Below, piece by piece: positions 11,057 through 20,702 of a DNA stretch of 64,000 nucleotides. The notes under the pieces are model-generated. The model worked only from the letters and a program-made list of their open reading frames with translations, ran no database searches and had not been told where the DNA came from. How positions within the stretch are numbered: the stretch's first letter is position 1; each line of letters opens with the position of its first letter. The translations under genes and the position numbers were made by a program. Source of the DNA: Desulfobacterales bacterium. Lineage in GTDB: Bacteria > Desulfobacterota > Desulfobacteria > Desulfobacterales > Desulfosalsimonadaceae. The stretch lies in NCBI GenBank assembly GCA_007134875.1, contig SLJY01000040.1, forward strand, positions 1 through 64,000, read 5' to 3'.

Positions 11057-11371
11057 ATCGTTTAGCGATTATCCTGCGGCACCGGTGAGCGGCTGCCGGT
11101 AAAAAGGTTATATATACGAATCACTGGCAATGATCAATGGAATCGGACAAAGTTTCGGCTGTCCTCATGCCCGGGGCCTGATGTGCGGGATGTTTCGTTT
11201 GCCCGGGGAGCTGAACGGATTTTTTTACCGAAGAGCTTGTAATGGATGCGGCTATGGTTATTTGGCGAATTGGAAACCGGCGCCTTCGGAACGGAAAGCA
11301 TTATATCCCTGCCGCCCGGGCAATTCTGTTGATAACCTTCTATCGGGGATTCGAGCCTTGATTTCGAGCTG

Positions 11372-11935
11372 TTATGCTGGATCGAGCGCTCCGGGCAGCG
11401 AGGCCTGGTGCTGCATGAACTCTGCATGGCCATCTGCAAGGCCAATGCTTGCCAGTACGGGCCCCGCAGCAAACCCCAGGTTTCCTCCAATGGAAAAAAC
11501 GGCCATACCGGTTGCCTTGCCGCCGCCGCTGGAATATCGAGCATACTTGGATCCCTCTGGATGGTAGGCTGCTATTCCGAGGACGCTGACAAGCACGGCT
11601 GCGAGCAGGAGCGGATAGTTCGGAATGATCCCTGTAAGTGAGATTCCCAGGCCAGCCAGAAGGCCGCCCAGCGGTATAAGCCATGGAAGACGGACCCGGT
11701 CGCTGAATATGCCGAAGGCCGGCTGAATCACGGATGAACTCACATTGAATATCAGCATTGCAAAGCCTGCCTGGAACTGGCTCACAGCCAGCACGGGCTG
11801 TAGATAAGCCAGCATCATCGGCAATACGCCCTGATTCAGGTCCGTCACCCCGTGGCCTGTGCCCAGCAAAGCAAGGATTTTTTTGTTGGTTTTCATGTGA
11901 ACGGGACCATGATAATGGTTTAAAGTTTGATACAC
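11372..11935 (-). pseudogene. MFS transporter (fosmidomycin-resistance Fsr-like), N-terminal fragment
   Basis: 187 aa ORF: MKTNKKILALLGTGHGVTDLNQGVLPMMLAYLQPVLAVSQFQAGFAMLIFNVSSSVIQPAFG..., ending in the first half of the expected ~400 aa fold. Confidence 0.72.
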
Positions 11936-12405
11936 TCGTAAAAAGTCTCGATCGGATTTGATACAATAAACAGATCCATGGGAACAAGAATCAGCGGTAC
12001 CGGCGCGGTGGTTGGCAAAAGAATGGTGTCTAAAAAGGAGTTTGTCTCGATATGCAGCAAAAATGGTGACAAAACATCACTGGCAAGGGGGTTTGCCGAT
12101 AAAGTCAAAGCGGAAAACAAGTAAACCAGTGCGGAATGGATTCGTGTGCGAACCGGTATTGAACAGCGCGCATGGATTGATACCTGGCACACCCGGCAGG
12201 ATGGTCTCGAGGGGCCTGGGATTACCATGGATCAATGGGCGAAGGACCCGTCATCATTTTTACTTTTTTTGTAAAAGCGAACATGCCCGGCAGAAGACCG
12301 GCCATCAAGATGTTGTCAAAGTAACCCGCCCTATATTGCTTTTAACAATCTCCGAATGGCGCCGGATAGCGGACCGACCGCTGGCACCGGTGGAGAGGAT
12401 CGCCC

Positions 12406-12551
12406 CGGCGGCGGCCTCCTTTGCCGGCGGCCAGATTGGTGCGCGAATCATGAGCACCCGGATCCAACCGAAGACCGTTCGCATTGCGTTCAGCTATATC
12501 TTGTTTTTCCTGTGCAGCAGGCTGCTGTATCAATTCCTTGCTACTTTCTGA
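12406..12551 (+). pseudogene. TauE/SafE-like permease, C-terminal fragment
   Basis: Tail of ORF 12012..12551 reads APAAASFAGGQIGARIMSTRIQPKTVRIAFSYILFFLCSRLLYQFLATF*, resembling the terminal GaxlGarls.ri.p..lr..f TM segment of TauE/SafE; the rest of that ORF looks non-coding. Confidence 0.5.
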
Positions 12552-12815
12552 CAAAAACCTGCCACGAGGAAGCCGCGTCCAAATTTATACCGGGTTAAAA
12601 GTATTGAAAATCGCCCGAAGACGATCAGATGGAGATTATACACAAGGACAGGTAAGTTAGGAGGTTTTATGAACAGCAATCATTCCGATAACGGCAGCCG
12701 CCTTGTGTTTCCAAAGGAGTCTCTGTGTTCATGTATCTGATTTTGCCGGCAAACTTGACAAAGGCTGAATTTTTTGCAAGAATCATAAAATGATCCATTT
12801 TTAAAAAGACACGAA

Positions 12816-12961
12816 TGAGTGGCCCAACGAAAACCGGGATTTTTCGTCAAGGTCAAGGACGGCGAAAATTTTAACCTATTATATACTCTGCGTATTTTGA
12901 GGATTAAAATTTGAGCCGGGCGCGGAGATTGGCGAAAAAGGCGGTTTTCGTTGAGCCACGA
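12816..12961. repeat. family A repeat, long copy with 41 bp internal extra segment
   Basis: GAGTGGCCCAACGAAAACCGGGATTTTTCGTCAAGGTCAAGGACGGCGAAAATT...GCGAAAAAGGCGGTTTTCGTTGAGCCACGAAT. Confidence 0.85.
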
Positions 12962-13007
12962 ATCAGGAGCCGCATGGATCATTAAGGTACACAGGGGATT
13001 CAGGAAT

Positions 13008-14441
13008 ATGCAGATTTTAGAGAAGATTAACCGAATTTACCGGGACAGTGCTTTGTTTTACCGGTATTTTTTCCTGTCTCTGGCTGTTTTGCTGCTCCTT
13101 TTCCTTCTCCCGAATATTCAGGACGGGGAGGGTGATCCGAGAAAGGCCGAATTCAGTGTGCTGGATACGATTCTTGACAGGGGAGAACTGATCGTTTTGA
13201 CGCGAAACGCCCCCACTACGTATTACTATGGCCCGGATGACCGGGAGGGCTACGATTACGATCTGGTCATGGCCTACGCCGAGCATTTGGGCGTGGATGT
13301 CCGTTTTGAAGTAAAAATCTCGGTTGATGAGGTCCTTGGCGCACTGGCCGTCGGCAAAGGCCATATCGCCGCGGCGGGCCTCACGAAAACCGACGCGCGC
13401 AAGGAAGAGTTCCTGTTTGGTCCCTCCTATTTCCAGGTTCAGCAGCAGTTGGTCTGCAGAAGAGGAAACGCGGTGCCGGGTTCGGTCAAGGAGATGGCCG
13501 ATGTTTCTATTGAGGTCACCGCATCGAGCAGCTATGTCGAAAGACTGGAGGAACTGTCCGAAAAAGAACCCGGGCTGGCCTGGCTGGAGACCGATCGTAC
13601 CACGGAGCAGATTCTGGAGCGGGTATGGCGGGGGGATGTCGAATGCGCGGTTGCCGACTCCAATATCGTTAATATCAACCGGCGCTACTTGCCGGAGCTG
13701 GTTGTTGCAATGCCGCTGACGGATTCGGAGGATATCGCCTGGGCGCTGCCGAAAGGGGCGGAAGACCTGAAAAACAGTATTCACAAGTGGTATGCCGAGG
13801 TCGAAGAAGAACTTTCCCCTGTATTATACGGCCGCTACTATGCGCACGTGGAAATCTTCGATTACGTGGATACCGCCCGCTTCAAACGCCGCATCCGTGA
13901 ACGCCTGCCGAACTACAAGGAGTATTTCGTCGAAGCCGGAGAGCAATACGGCATCGACTGGAAGCTGCTTGCCGCCATGGCATACCAGGAATCCCACTGG
14001 GACCCCCATGCAAGAAGTCCCACCGGCGTTCGGGGGATGATGATGCTGACCCTGCGCACCGCGGGACAGCTCGGGGTTGACAACCGGCTTGATCCCCGCC
14101 AGAGCATAATCGGCGGAGCACGTTACTTTGCCAATCTCCATGAACGCGTGCCGGAAGAAGTGGAAGAACCGGACAGGACCTGGATTGCGCTGGCCGCATA
14201 CAATGTCGGCATGGGGCACGTTTTTGACGCGAGAGGGCTGGCCAGGGACCTGGGTAAAAACCCCGATTCCTGGGTGGAGTTTAGCCGGGTCCTGCCATTG
14301 CTTTCCTATCCGCAATACTACAGGAATCTCCGGTATGGGTATGCCAGGGGCAATGAACCGGTGCGGTACGTATCGAGAATCAGAAACTATTATGATATAT
14401 TAAGAAATGAAGTGGAAAATATGAACGGGGAGAGGGGATAA
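13008..14441 (+). CDS. mltF: membrane-bound lytic murein transglycosylase F
   Basis: SBP_bac_3 domain followed by SLT domain (AAMAYQESHWDPHARSPTGVRGMMMLT); start placed at MQILEKIN rather than 12951. Confidence 0.9.
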   Translation: MQILEKINRIYRDSALFYRYFFLSLAVLLLLFLLPNIQDGEGDPRKAEFSVLDTILDRGELIVLTRNAPTTYYYGPDDREGYDYDLVMAYAEHLGVDVRFEVKISVDEVLGALAVGKGHIAAAGLTKTDARKEEFLFGPSYFQVQQQLVCRRGNAVPGSVKEMADVSIEVTASSSYVERLEELSEKEPGLAWLETDRTTEQILERVWRGDVECAVADSNIVNINRRYLPELVVAMPLTDSEDIAWALPKGAEDLKNSIHKWYAEVEEELSPVLYGRYYAHVEIFDYVDTARFKRRIRERLPNYKEYFVEAGEQYGIDWKLLAAMAYQESHWDPHARSPTGVRGMMMLTLRTAGQLGVDNRLDPRQSIIGGARYFANLHERVPEEVEEPDRTWIALAAYNVGMGHVFDARGLARDLGKNPDSWVEFSRVLPLLSYPQYYRNLRYGYARGNEPVRYVSRIRNYYDILRNEVENMNGERG

Positions 14442-14487
14442 CCGGGCCCTGAAATCTTTATATCAATAATGGATTGGAGGGTTTTTC

Positions 14488-14710
14488 ATGAAAGAAACGG
14501 TGCTGTCGCAAAAGCGAGGAAAAAATGGCGCGAAGCGATGTGGCCGCCGCACTGCGAACCATTGCCGATAAACTCGGTTCCGGGCAACTTGTTTTATCAA
14601 TGGGTGGGGATCGGGTGTCGCTTGAAATTCATGAAAATGTTACCATGGGGCTTAAAGCGTAGTGGGAAGCGGGCAGGCGTGACGGTATCAAAAAATCCTT
14701 AGAGATATAA
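14488..14710 (+). pseudogene. amphi-Trp domain protein with frameshift and in-frame stop
   Basis: MKETVLSQKRGK | (A6 run, +1) | MARSDVAAALRTIADKLGSGQLVLSMGGDRVSLEIHENVTMGLKA*(TAG)WEAGRRDGIKKSLEI*. Confidence 0.65.
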
Positions 14711-14868
14711 ATCGTGTGGCGGGAAGGAGAGGAGGGGGAAGGCAAAGCTCCCGCAGGGGGTGTAACGATTTCCTGAAAGGACCCGGCTCCAGATGATTCA
14801 TTCTTTTTTTGTTGTGCTGCTTATCCGTTTTGGGATAAAAGGTTACGGAAAAAGGAGATCGAAAGGCA

Positions 14869-15642
14869 ATGCGCAGTTTCATTCCGGCCCCGGCCCCGGC
14901 CCTGGCCTTGGTGCTGGTTTTTATTTTTATCGTTGGCGCCTGTAAAAACCCAGTGCAAAATTCGACCGAAGGCAGCAGGGAAGGCATGTCCGACAGAATC
15001 GTGGTTCTCGTCCATGGCTATGGAAAAGATTCAGATGATATGCGAAGTCTCGGTAATTTCCTCGACGAGGCCGGTTATACGGCCGTGAAAGTCGATTTGC
15101 CCCTTACCTTCGATTCCGTTGAGGAAGCTGCGAACGTTTTTGAGCGGGAGGTGGCGGAACTGCTATCGACTCTTCCGGATGAGAAATCGGTCGCCATGGT
15201 AGGCCACAGCACCGGCGGGCTGGTGATCCGTTATTTCCTGTCGCATTCTCCCCTTTATCCCCGCGTGGACCGGGCGGTTTTGGTCGCCACCCCGAACAGG
15301 GGGAGCGCGCTTGCGGAAATGGCAGGAGACTTTTCCGGCCTGCTCGTGGAGACCTTTGCAACACTCGATTCCCTCCGGCCCGAAAAAATTTCCAGGCTGG
15401 CACTCAATGATCCCGATGAAACCAGCATCGGTGCCATTGCAGGAAGCAAGGGGAATCTCGTTTTGGGCGGTCTTCTGGAAAAGGAAAACGACGGACGGGT
15501 GGAAGTTGAATCCGTCTTTTATCCGGAACTCGACGATTTTATCATCCTACCCTATAACCACCACGAAATTCACCACAGCAGACAAACCGCATCCCTGGTG
15601 ATCCGCTTTATCGATACAGGCTCATTTACCGCTTCCCCTTGA
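14869..15642 (+). CDS. alpha/beta-hydrolase lipoprotein (lipase-like)
   Basis: 257 aa; signal with FIVGAC lipobox-like motif; VVLVHGYGKD, nucleophile elbow GHSTGG. Confidence 0.78.
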   Translation: MRSFIPAPAPALALVLVFIFIVGACKNPVQNSTEGSREGMSDRIVVLVHGYGKDSDDMRSLGNFLDEAGYTAVKVDLPLTFDSVEEAANVFEREVAELLSTLPDEKSVAMVGHSTGGLVIRYFLSHSPLYPRVDRAVLVATPNRGSALAEMAGDFSGLLVETFATLDSLRPEKISRLALNDPDETSIGAIAGSKGNLVLGGLLEKENDGRVEVESVFYPELDDFIILPYNHHEIHHSRQTASLVIRFIDTGSFTASP

Positions 15643-16002
15643 CGCCGTGCTTTGATTTATAGGCAAAGCCGTGTTAACCGATTATGTCTGCCGCAATCCA
15701 TTCCGGCGGCGACCGGTCCGGATTTGTGATTCAGGCTATGTTGTTTCTGCATGGATCGGGTCAGGGTTGTCGCATGTGTCAAATATAAACACCATTGCGT
15801 ACGATCCTGGCCGGATCGTCTTTGGGTTGGCTGAAGCGTAACAGAATTACAAGCTGTTGATTATAATAATAATTTTATAATATTAGACAATCTTTTCCGT
15901 TGATTGGCACACCCTCTGCACTATGTGAATGTATCAAAGAAAACCAAAAACAATAACGGACTTCTTTGAAATGATTCAATTAACCCGAAAAAGGAGGATG
16001 CC

Positions 16003-16146
16003 ATGAAAAAACTGTTTTTTCTTGTACTGGCCGCAATGCTTATGGCAGGTTTCACCCTCGGGTGCGAGCCGCCCGCCGAGGAGCCGATGGATAATGGTGG
16101 GTTCCAAGAGCCCCAGGATCCCGGAGGGGGCCAAGAAACCTTCTGA
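16003..16146 (+). CDS. small putative lipoprotein (47 aa)
   Basis: MKKLFFLVLAAMLMAGFTLGCEPPAEEPMDNGGFQEPQDPGGGQETF*; AAGGAGG RBS; followed directly by a strong terminator. Confidence 0.65.
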   Translation: MKKLFFLVLAAMLMAGFTLGCEPPAEEPMDNGGFQEPQDPGGGQETF

Positions 16147-16162
16147 AGCCACGGATGGAGGA

Positions 16163-16196
16163 CCGGGAGGAAGAAAATTCTTCCTCCCGGTTTTTT
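16163..16196 (+). terminator. rho-independent terminator
   Basis: CCGGGAGGAAGAA-AA-TTCTTCCTCCCGG stem followed by TTTTTT. Confidence 0.92.
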
Positions 16197-16367
16197 GTCA
16201 AACCGTCCCCCGCTAAAGACCGCTCACTCCTTGCCGCTGAGTGCGGAGAATCTCTTTTTTAACAATCATCTTCATGAAGCTTGCTTCTGCAAAGCCGCCT
16301 TTTAAAAGACAAATTCCTTGCTTATCCCCCCGGATCATGGTTATACCTATTCCATAGAGTTTAAAAT

Positions 16368-16520
16368 TTGATGAACCCGTAAAATGTTGCGATCAGGCGG
16401 CTTTGTGAAAAGTTCAAGATCGGTATGCCCGCAATTCCGAAAAACGCGGAGTGCGCGGAATACGTTAAATTCTGTGAAATTTTGCGCAGGCGCAGGTATT
16501 GGACTTTTACGAAGTTGTCA
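16368..16520. repeat. dispersed intergenic repeat, family B
   Basis: TTGATGAACCCGTAAAATGTTGCGATCAGGCGGCTTTGTGAAAAGTTCAAGATCGG...TTTTGCGCAGGCGCAGGTATTGGACTTTTACGAAGTTGTCA. Confidence 0.85.
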
Positions 16521-16603
16521 AACTAGAAAATCGCTTAGTTTGCATACGAAGCTTCTATAAGTCGATACAGCCGACAACCCAAGAACAGATGAAAGAGGAT
16601 GAC

Positions 16604-18247
16604 ATGACTGTTCATGAACTGGCGGGGCAAAAGGCGCCGCGGGAACTGCTGGATCACATTCCCCGGCTCGTTGCCGCATATTATCACAAGACGCCGGACC
16701 CGGCGGACCCGGCGCAGCAGGTGACGTTCGGCACCTCCGGGCATCGGGGATCCTCCCTGGACGGAAGCTTCAACGAGGATCACATCCTGGCGATTTCCGC
16801 AGCAATCTGCGAATACAGGATATCGGAGAGTATCTCCGGGCCCCTGTTTCTGGGAATGGACACGCACGCGCTGTCCGAGTCGGCGTTCGTCTCGGCCCTG
16901 GAAGTATTTGCTGCGGCAGGCGTGGACGTCATGATCCCCGCTGACATGGGCTATACGCCAACGCCCGTGATATCTCATGCCATTTTGACCTGGAATCGGA
17001 AAAACAAGCAGGCGCCCGCCGATGGTGTCGTGATCACCCCGTCCCACAACCCGCCAAGAGACGGCGGGTTCAAGTATAACCCGCCCCACGGCGGCCCGGC
17101 CGGCGCGGACGTCACGGATGTTATCGCAAAGCGGGCCAACGAACTGCTGGCCAAAGGGACCGCCCGGGTCCGGCGCATACCGTTTGAAAAGGCCATGAAG
17201 GCAGAGACGACTTTAAAACACGACTACGTTACCAGCTACGTAAACGATCTGGAAAATGTCGTGGACATGGAAAGCATCGCACGGGCCGGGCTGCGGATCG
17301 GCGTGGATCCGCTGGGAGGCTCCGCCATCGGCTACTGGGAGCCCATTGCCGATCGATACGATATCGAAATTGAACTCGTTAACCGCACCATCGATCCGTC
17401 TTTCGCGTTCATGCACGTGGACAAAGACGGGAAAATTCGCATGGACTGCTCGTCCCGTTATGCCATGGCCGGACTCATCGGGCTGAAAGAAAAATTCGAC
17501 ATCGCCTTTGGAAACGATCCGGACGGCGACAGGCACGGCATCGTGGTCCGGGGGTCGGGGCTGCTCAATCCCAACCATTACCTGTCCGCCGCCATCTGGT
17601 ATCTGTTTCAAAACCGGCCCGACTGGCCGGACAATGCCGCCGTGGGGAAAACACTGGTTTCAACGGCCATGATCGACCGGGTGGCCCGGCACTTAGGTCG
17701 TCCCCTGTCCGAGGTTCCCGTGGGATTCAAGTGGTTCGTCGACGGCCTTCTGGACGGCTCCTTCGGGTTCGGCGGGGAAGAAAGCGCAGGCGCGTCCTTT
17801 TTGCGCAAAGACGGCACCGCCTGGTCGACGGACAAGGACGGCATCATCATGAACCTTCTGGGGGCCGAAATCCTCGCAGTCACCGGAAAGGACCCCGCAG
17901 GGAGCTACAAGGAGCTCGAAGACCGTTTTGGCCGATGCGTCTATGAAAGAATGGACGCCCCGGCGGATCGCGGGCAGAAGGAAATTCTGAAAAAGCTTTC
18001 CCCGGGGCATATCCGGGCGGATACCCTGGCGGGGGAGCCCATTGCGGCCCGCCTTACCCGGGCACCCGGCAATGACGCGCCCATCGGCGGGATCAAGATC
18101 GCCTCGGAAAACGGCTGGTTCGCAGCCCGGCCTTCCGGAACCGAGGACATTTACAAGATATATGCCGAAAGCTTCAAAGGGGAAAAGCATCTTCGCCGGA
18201 TTCAGGAAGATGCCCGGCGGATTGTTCACGCGGCCCTGGAGAGGTGA
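16604..18247 (+). CDS. pgm: phosphoglucomutase (alpha-D-glucose phosphate-specific)
   Basis: [55 protein letters not shown]; start placed at [11 protein letters not shown]. The 16499 start falls inside a repeat element. Confidence 0.93.
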   Translation: MTVHELAGQKAPRELLDHIPRLVAAYYHKTPDPADPAQQVTFGTSGHRGSSLDGSFNEDHILAISAAICEYRISESISGPLFLGMDTHALSESAFVSALEVFAAAGVDVMIPADMGYTPTPVISHAILTWNRKNKQAPADGVVITPSHNPPRDGGFKYNPPHGGPAGADVTDVIAKRANELLAKGTARVRRIPFEKAMKAETTLKHDYVTSYVNDLENVVDMESIARAGLRIGVDPLGGSAIGYWEPIADRYDIEIELVNRTIDPSFAFMHVDKDGKIRMDCSSRYAMAGLIGLKEKFDIAFGNDPDGDRHGIVVRGSGLLNPNHYLSAAIWYLFQNRPDWPDNAAVGKTLVSTAMIDRVARHLGRPLSEVPVGFKWFVDGLLDGSFGFGGEESAGASFLRKDGTAWSTDKDGIIMNLLGAEILAVTGKDPAGSYKELEDRFGRCVYERMDAPADRGQKEILKKLSPGHIRADTLAGEPIAARLTRAPGNDAPIGGIKIASENGWFAARPSGTEDIYKIYAESFKGEKHLRRIQEDARRIVHAALER

Positions 18248-18307
18248 TGGGGGCCGGAAAGAAGGGGTGCGGCTGCAGCCGGGCGACTGCAGCCGCCGGA
18301 TCCCGTT

Positions 18308-18763
18308 TTACCATGATTCGGGATACCCGGTGTCTATAAAGGCTTTTTCCATTTTCAGCTTGTGCGACCGCTCCATGGCTGCAAGTTCAAGCAGTATTTT
18401 TTTCTGCGCCTCATCGGTGCATTCTTGAGCAAGGGCGGCATAGACCTTCATGGCCTCTTCTTCCTTTTTCATGGCAAGGGCGAAGGCATCCGCCGGCCTC
18501 ATCTCCGCAGACACGCGCGGGGTGGCGATGGTTTCCGAGACATGAAAGTCCGTTGATTCATTAAACGGAAGTTCATCGGGCGTGGATTCCAGAAACCGGC
18601 GCAATGTATCCTCGTGGCGCTTTTCTTCTTCTGCGAAGGAAAGAAACATTTCCTTCAGAAGGTTGTTTTCAAGTGCCTCAGCAGCTTCTCGGTAAAACAC
18701 CTGGGAATCGATTTCACTTTGTATGGCATCTTCCAGAATTTTACGGTACGCCAAACGATCCAT
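18308..18763 (-). CDS. ferritin-like / rubrerythrin-family protein
   Basis: 151 aa; ExxxxFYREAAE...EEEKRHEDTL...EEEAMKVY...ERSHKLKME diiron-type helices. Confidence 0.78.
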   Translation of the reverse strand: MDRLAYRKILEDAIQSEIDSQVFYREAAEALENNLLKEMFLSFAEEEKRHEDTLRRFLESTPDELPFNESTDFHVSETIATPRVSAEMRPADAFALAMKKEEEAMKVYAALAQECTDEAQKKILLELAAMERSHKLKMEKAFIDTGYPESW

Positions 18764-18944
18764 TCGTATCTCCTCTTGTTGGGTGGCATGTTTCCGGGTG
18801 CATGCTGTCCATAGTCAGGATCATCAACCAGTAATAATTAGGACATAATCGTTTCCTGTCAACAAAGACTGCAAATTTTATATGCCCCGGGCCGGTCTTT
18901 CGTAATGATTTGCAAAGCGTTCGGGGATATACTACAATAACTGA

Positions 18945-19050
18945 TGAGTGTCCGAACGAAAACCGGGATTTTTCGTCAAGGTCAAGGACGGCGAAAATTT
19001 GAGCCGGACGCAGAGATTGGCGGAAAAGACGGTTTTTGTTCAGCCGCTAA
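18945..19050. repeat. family A repeat
   Basis: GAGTGTCCGAACGAAAACCGGGATTTTTCGTCAAGGTCAAGGACGGCGAAAATTTGAGCC...GGTTTTTGTTCAGCCGCTAAT. Confidence 0.85.
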
Positions 19051-19144
19051 TGAAGAACATAGAGAGACCCTGCCCGTGTGCCGGTGCGAGCCGGCATCCT
19101 GATTTGCAGCGGACATCAAGGCCTGTACCACCGTATTCCGGAGC

Positions 19145-20701
19145 ATGTGGATGGAATCTTCCGAGCAGTGGACGATCGTTTTGATTGATGATGAAAAGGA
19201 TATCCGCGACGTTGTGCGGATTGCCCTTGAAGATGTAGGATATATTGTTCATACGGCGGCGGACGGCCGCGAGGGCCTTCAGCGGGTGCGCGAAACCCTG
19301 CCCGAGATCGTCATCACCGATATCCGGATGCCGGTGATGGACGGGCTTGCCGTACTTGATGCGGTAAAAAAGGAATTTTCCGAAACCGAAGTGATCATTA
19401 TCACCGCGTTTGCGGACATCGAGTTGGCCATCCGGGCACTGCAGCTCGATGCATCCGATTTCGTGACCAAGCCCCTCAACTACGACGCCCTGCATCTGGC
19501 GCTTTATCGCGCCATCCAGCGCTTTACCTCAAGAAAACAACTCAAGGATTACATGCAGCTTCTTGAGCGGGACAAGACGATTACCGCGCGCGAACTCGTC
19601 AGGAGCATCAACTTTCAGCGAAAGCTTATCGAAAGCTCCATGGATGCCATTGCGGCCTGCGACATCGAAGGACGAGTCATCCTGGCCAACCGGAGTATGG
19701 AACAACTCACAGGCGTCGAAAAGGACCGCCTGATTTCAGAAATATCCATTGATCGCCTGTTTCCCGAAGATGAGCGGGAAAGGATGGAAAAAGAACTCGA
19801 CAGCGACGCTTTCGGCGGCAGACACTGCCTCTCCCTTTTCGAGACCGTGCTTTTTGACGCGAAAAAGCGCCGGATCCCGGTGCAGGTCTCGGCCATCCGC
19901 CTGTTCGAGGACGACCGGCTCGAAGGACTGGTGCTGTTTATACGCGATTTGCGGGAGTTCTACCGGCTTGAACGGGCAATGGAGGACCAGGCAAGGATTC
20001 TGCAGCAGGACAAGATGATCTCTTTGGGGCGCCTTGCCGCGAGCGTGGTCCATGAAATCAACAACCCGCTGTCCGGTATCCTCAATTACGTCCGGCTCAT
20101 GAGGCGCGGCGTGGATAAAAAGCAGGTGGATCCGGAGCGACTGGAGAAGTTTTCCAGGTACCTGGAAATCGTGGACCGGGAAATAAGCCGCTGCTCCCAT
20201 ATCACCGGCAACCTCTTGGCGTATACCCGGAAATCGCCGCCTTCCTTTGAAACCGTGTCGATCAAGGACCTGCTCGAGCAGAGCATCCTGCTTTGCTCCC
20301 ACAAGCTGGAGCTTCAGAAAATCGTTCTGTCAACGGATATCCCCACCATTTTGCCGAAAATAAGCGGTGATTTCAACCAACTGCAGCAGTGTGTCTTAAA
20401 CCTTGTCTTCAATGCCATCGACGCCATGCCCGGAGGCGGGCACCTTTCTGTTTCAGCCGCCTATGATCCGGCGGAAAAAAGCCTTATTCTGGATGTGGGA
20501 GATACGGGTTCGGGGATCAAAGACAAGGAGCTTCCCCGAATTTTCGAGCCCTTTTATACCACCAAGCAGGAAGGCTACGGCGTGGGGCTGGGGCTCTCCA
20601 CGGTCAAAGAGATCATGCAGCGCCACGGGGGGGATGTCCGGGTAAAAAGCACGGGGTCGTCAGGCACCGTCTTCCGGTTGGAACTGCCTGTTTCCGATTA
20701 G
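19145..20701 (+). CDS. receiver-PAS-histidine kinase
   Basis: 518 aa; N-terminal receiver (LIDDEKDIRD, VITDIRMPVMDG, KPLN), PAS, VVHEINNPLSGILNY H-box, ATPase. Confidence 0.9.
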   Translation: MWMESSEQWTIVLIDDEKDIRDVVRIALEDVGYIVHTAADGREGLQRVRETLPEIVITDIRMPVMDGLAVLDAVKKEFSETEVIIITAFADIELAIRALQLDASDFVTKPLNYDALHLALYRAIQRFTSRKQLKDYMQLLERDKTITARELVRSINFQRKLIESSMDAIAACDIEGRVILANRSMEQLTGVEKDRLISEISIDRLFPEDERERMEKELDSDAFGGRHCLSLFETVLFDAKKRRIPVQVSAIRLFEDDRLEGLVLFIRDLREFYRLERAMEDQARILQQDKMISLGRLAASVVHEINNPLSGILNYVRLMRRGVDKKQVDPERLEKFSRYLEIVDREISRCSHITGNLLAYTRKSPPSFETVSIKDLLEQSILLCSHKLELQKIVLSTDIPTILPKISGDFNQLQQCVLNLVFNAIDAMPGGGHLSVSAAYDPAEKSLILDVGDTGSGIKDKELPRIFEPFYTTKQEGYGVGLGLSTVKEIMQRHGGDVRVKSTGSSGTVFRLELPVSD

Positions 20702-20702
20702 T

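Noticed and set aside
16499-16603. N-terminal 35 aa extension of pgm in the ORF track
   Set aside because: Its beginning lies inside the family B repeat; the conserved protein starts at MTVHELAG (16604).
18270-18297. GCGGCTGCAGCCGGGCGACTGCAGCCGC hairpin as a terminator
   Set aside because: Stem present but no U-tract on either strand; not enough to call a terminator.
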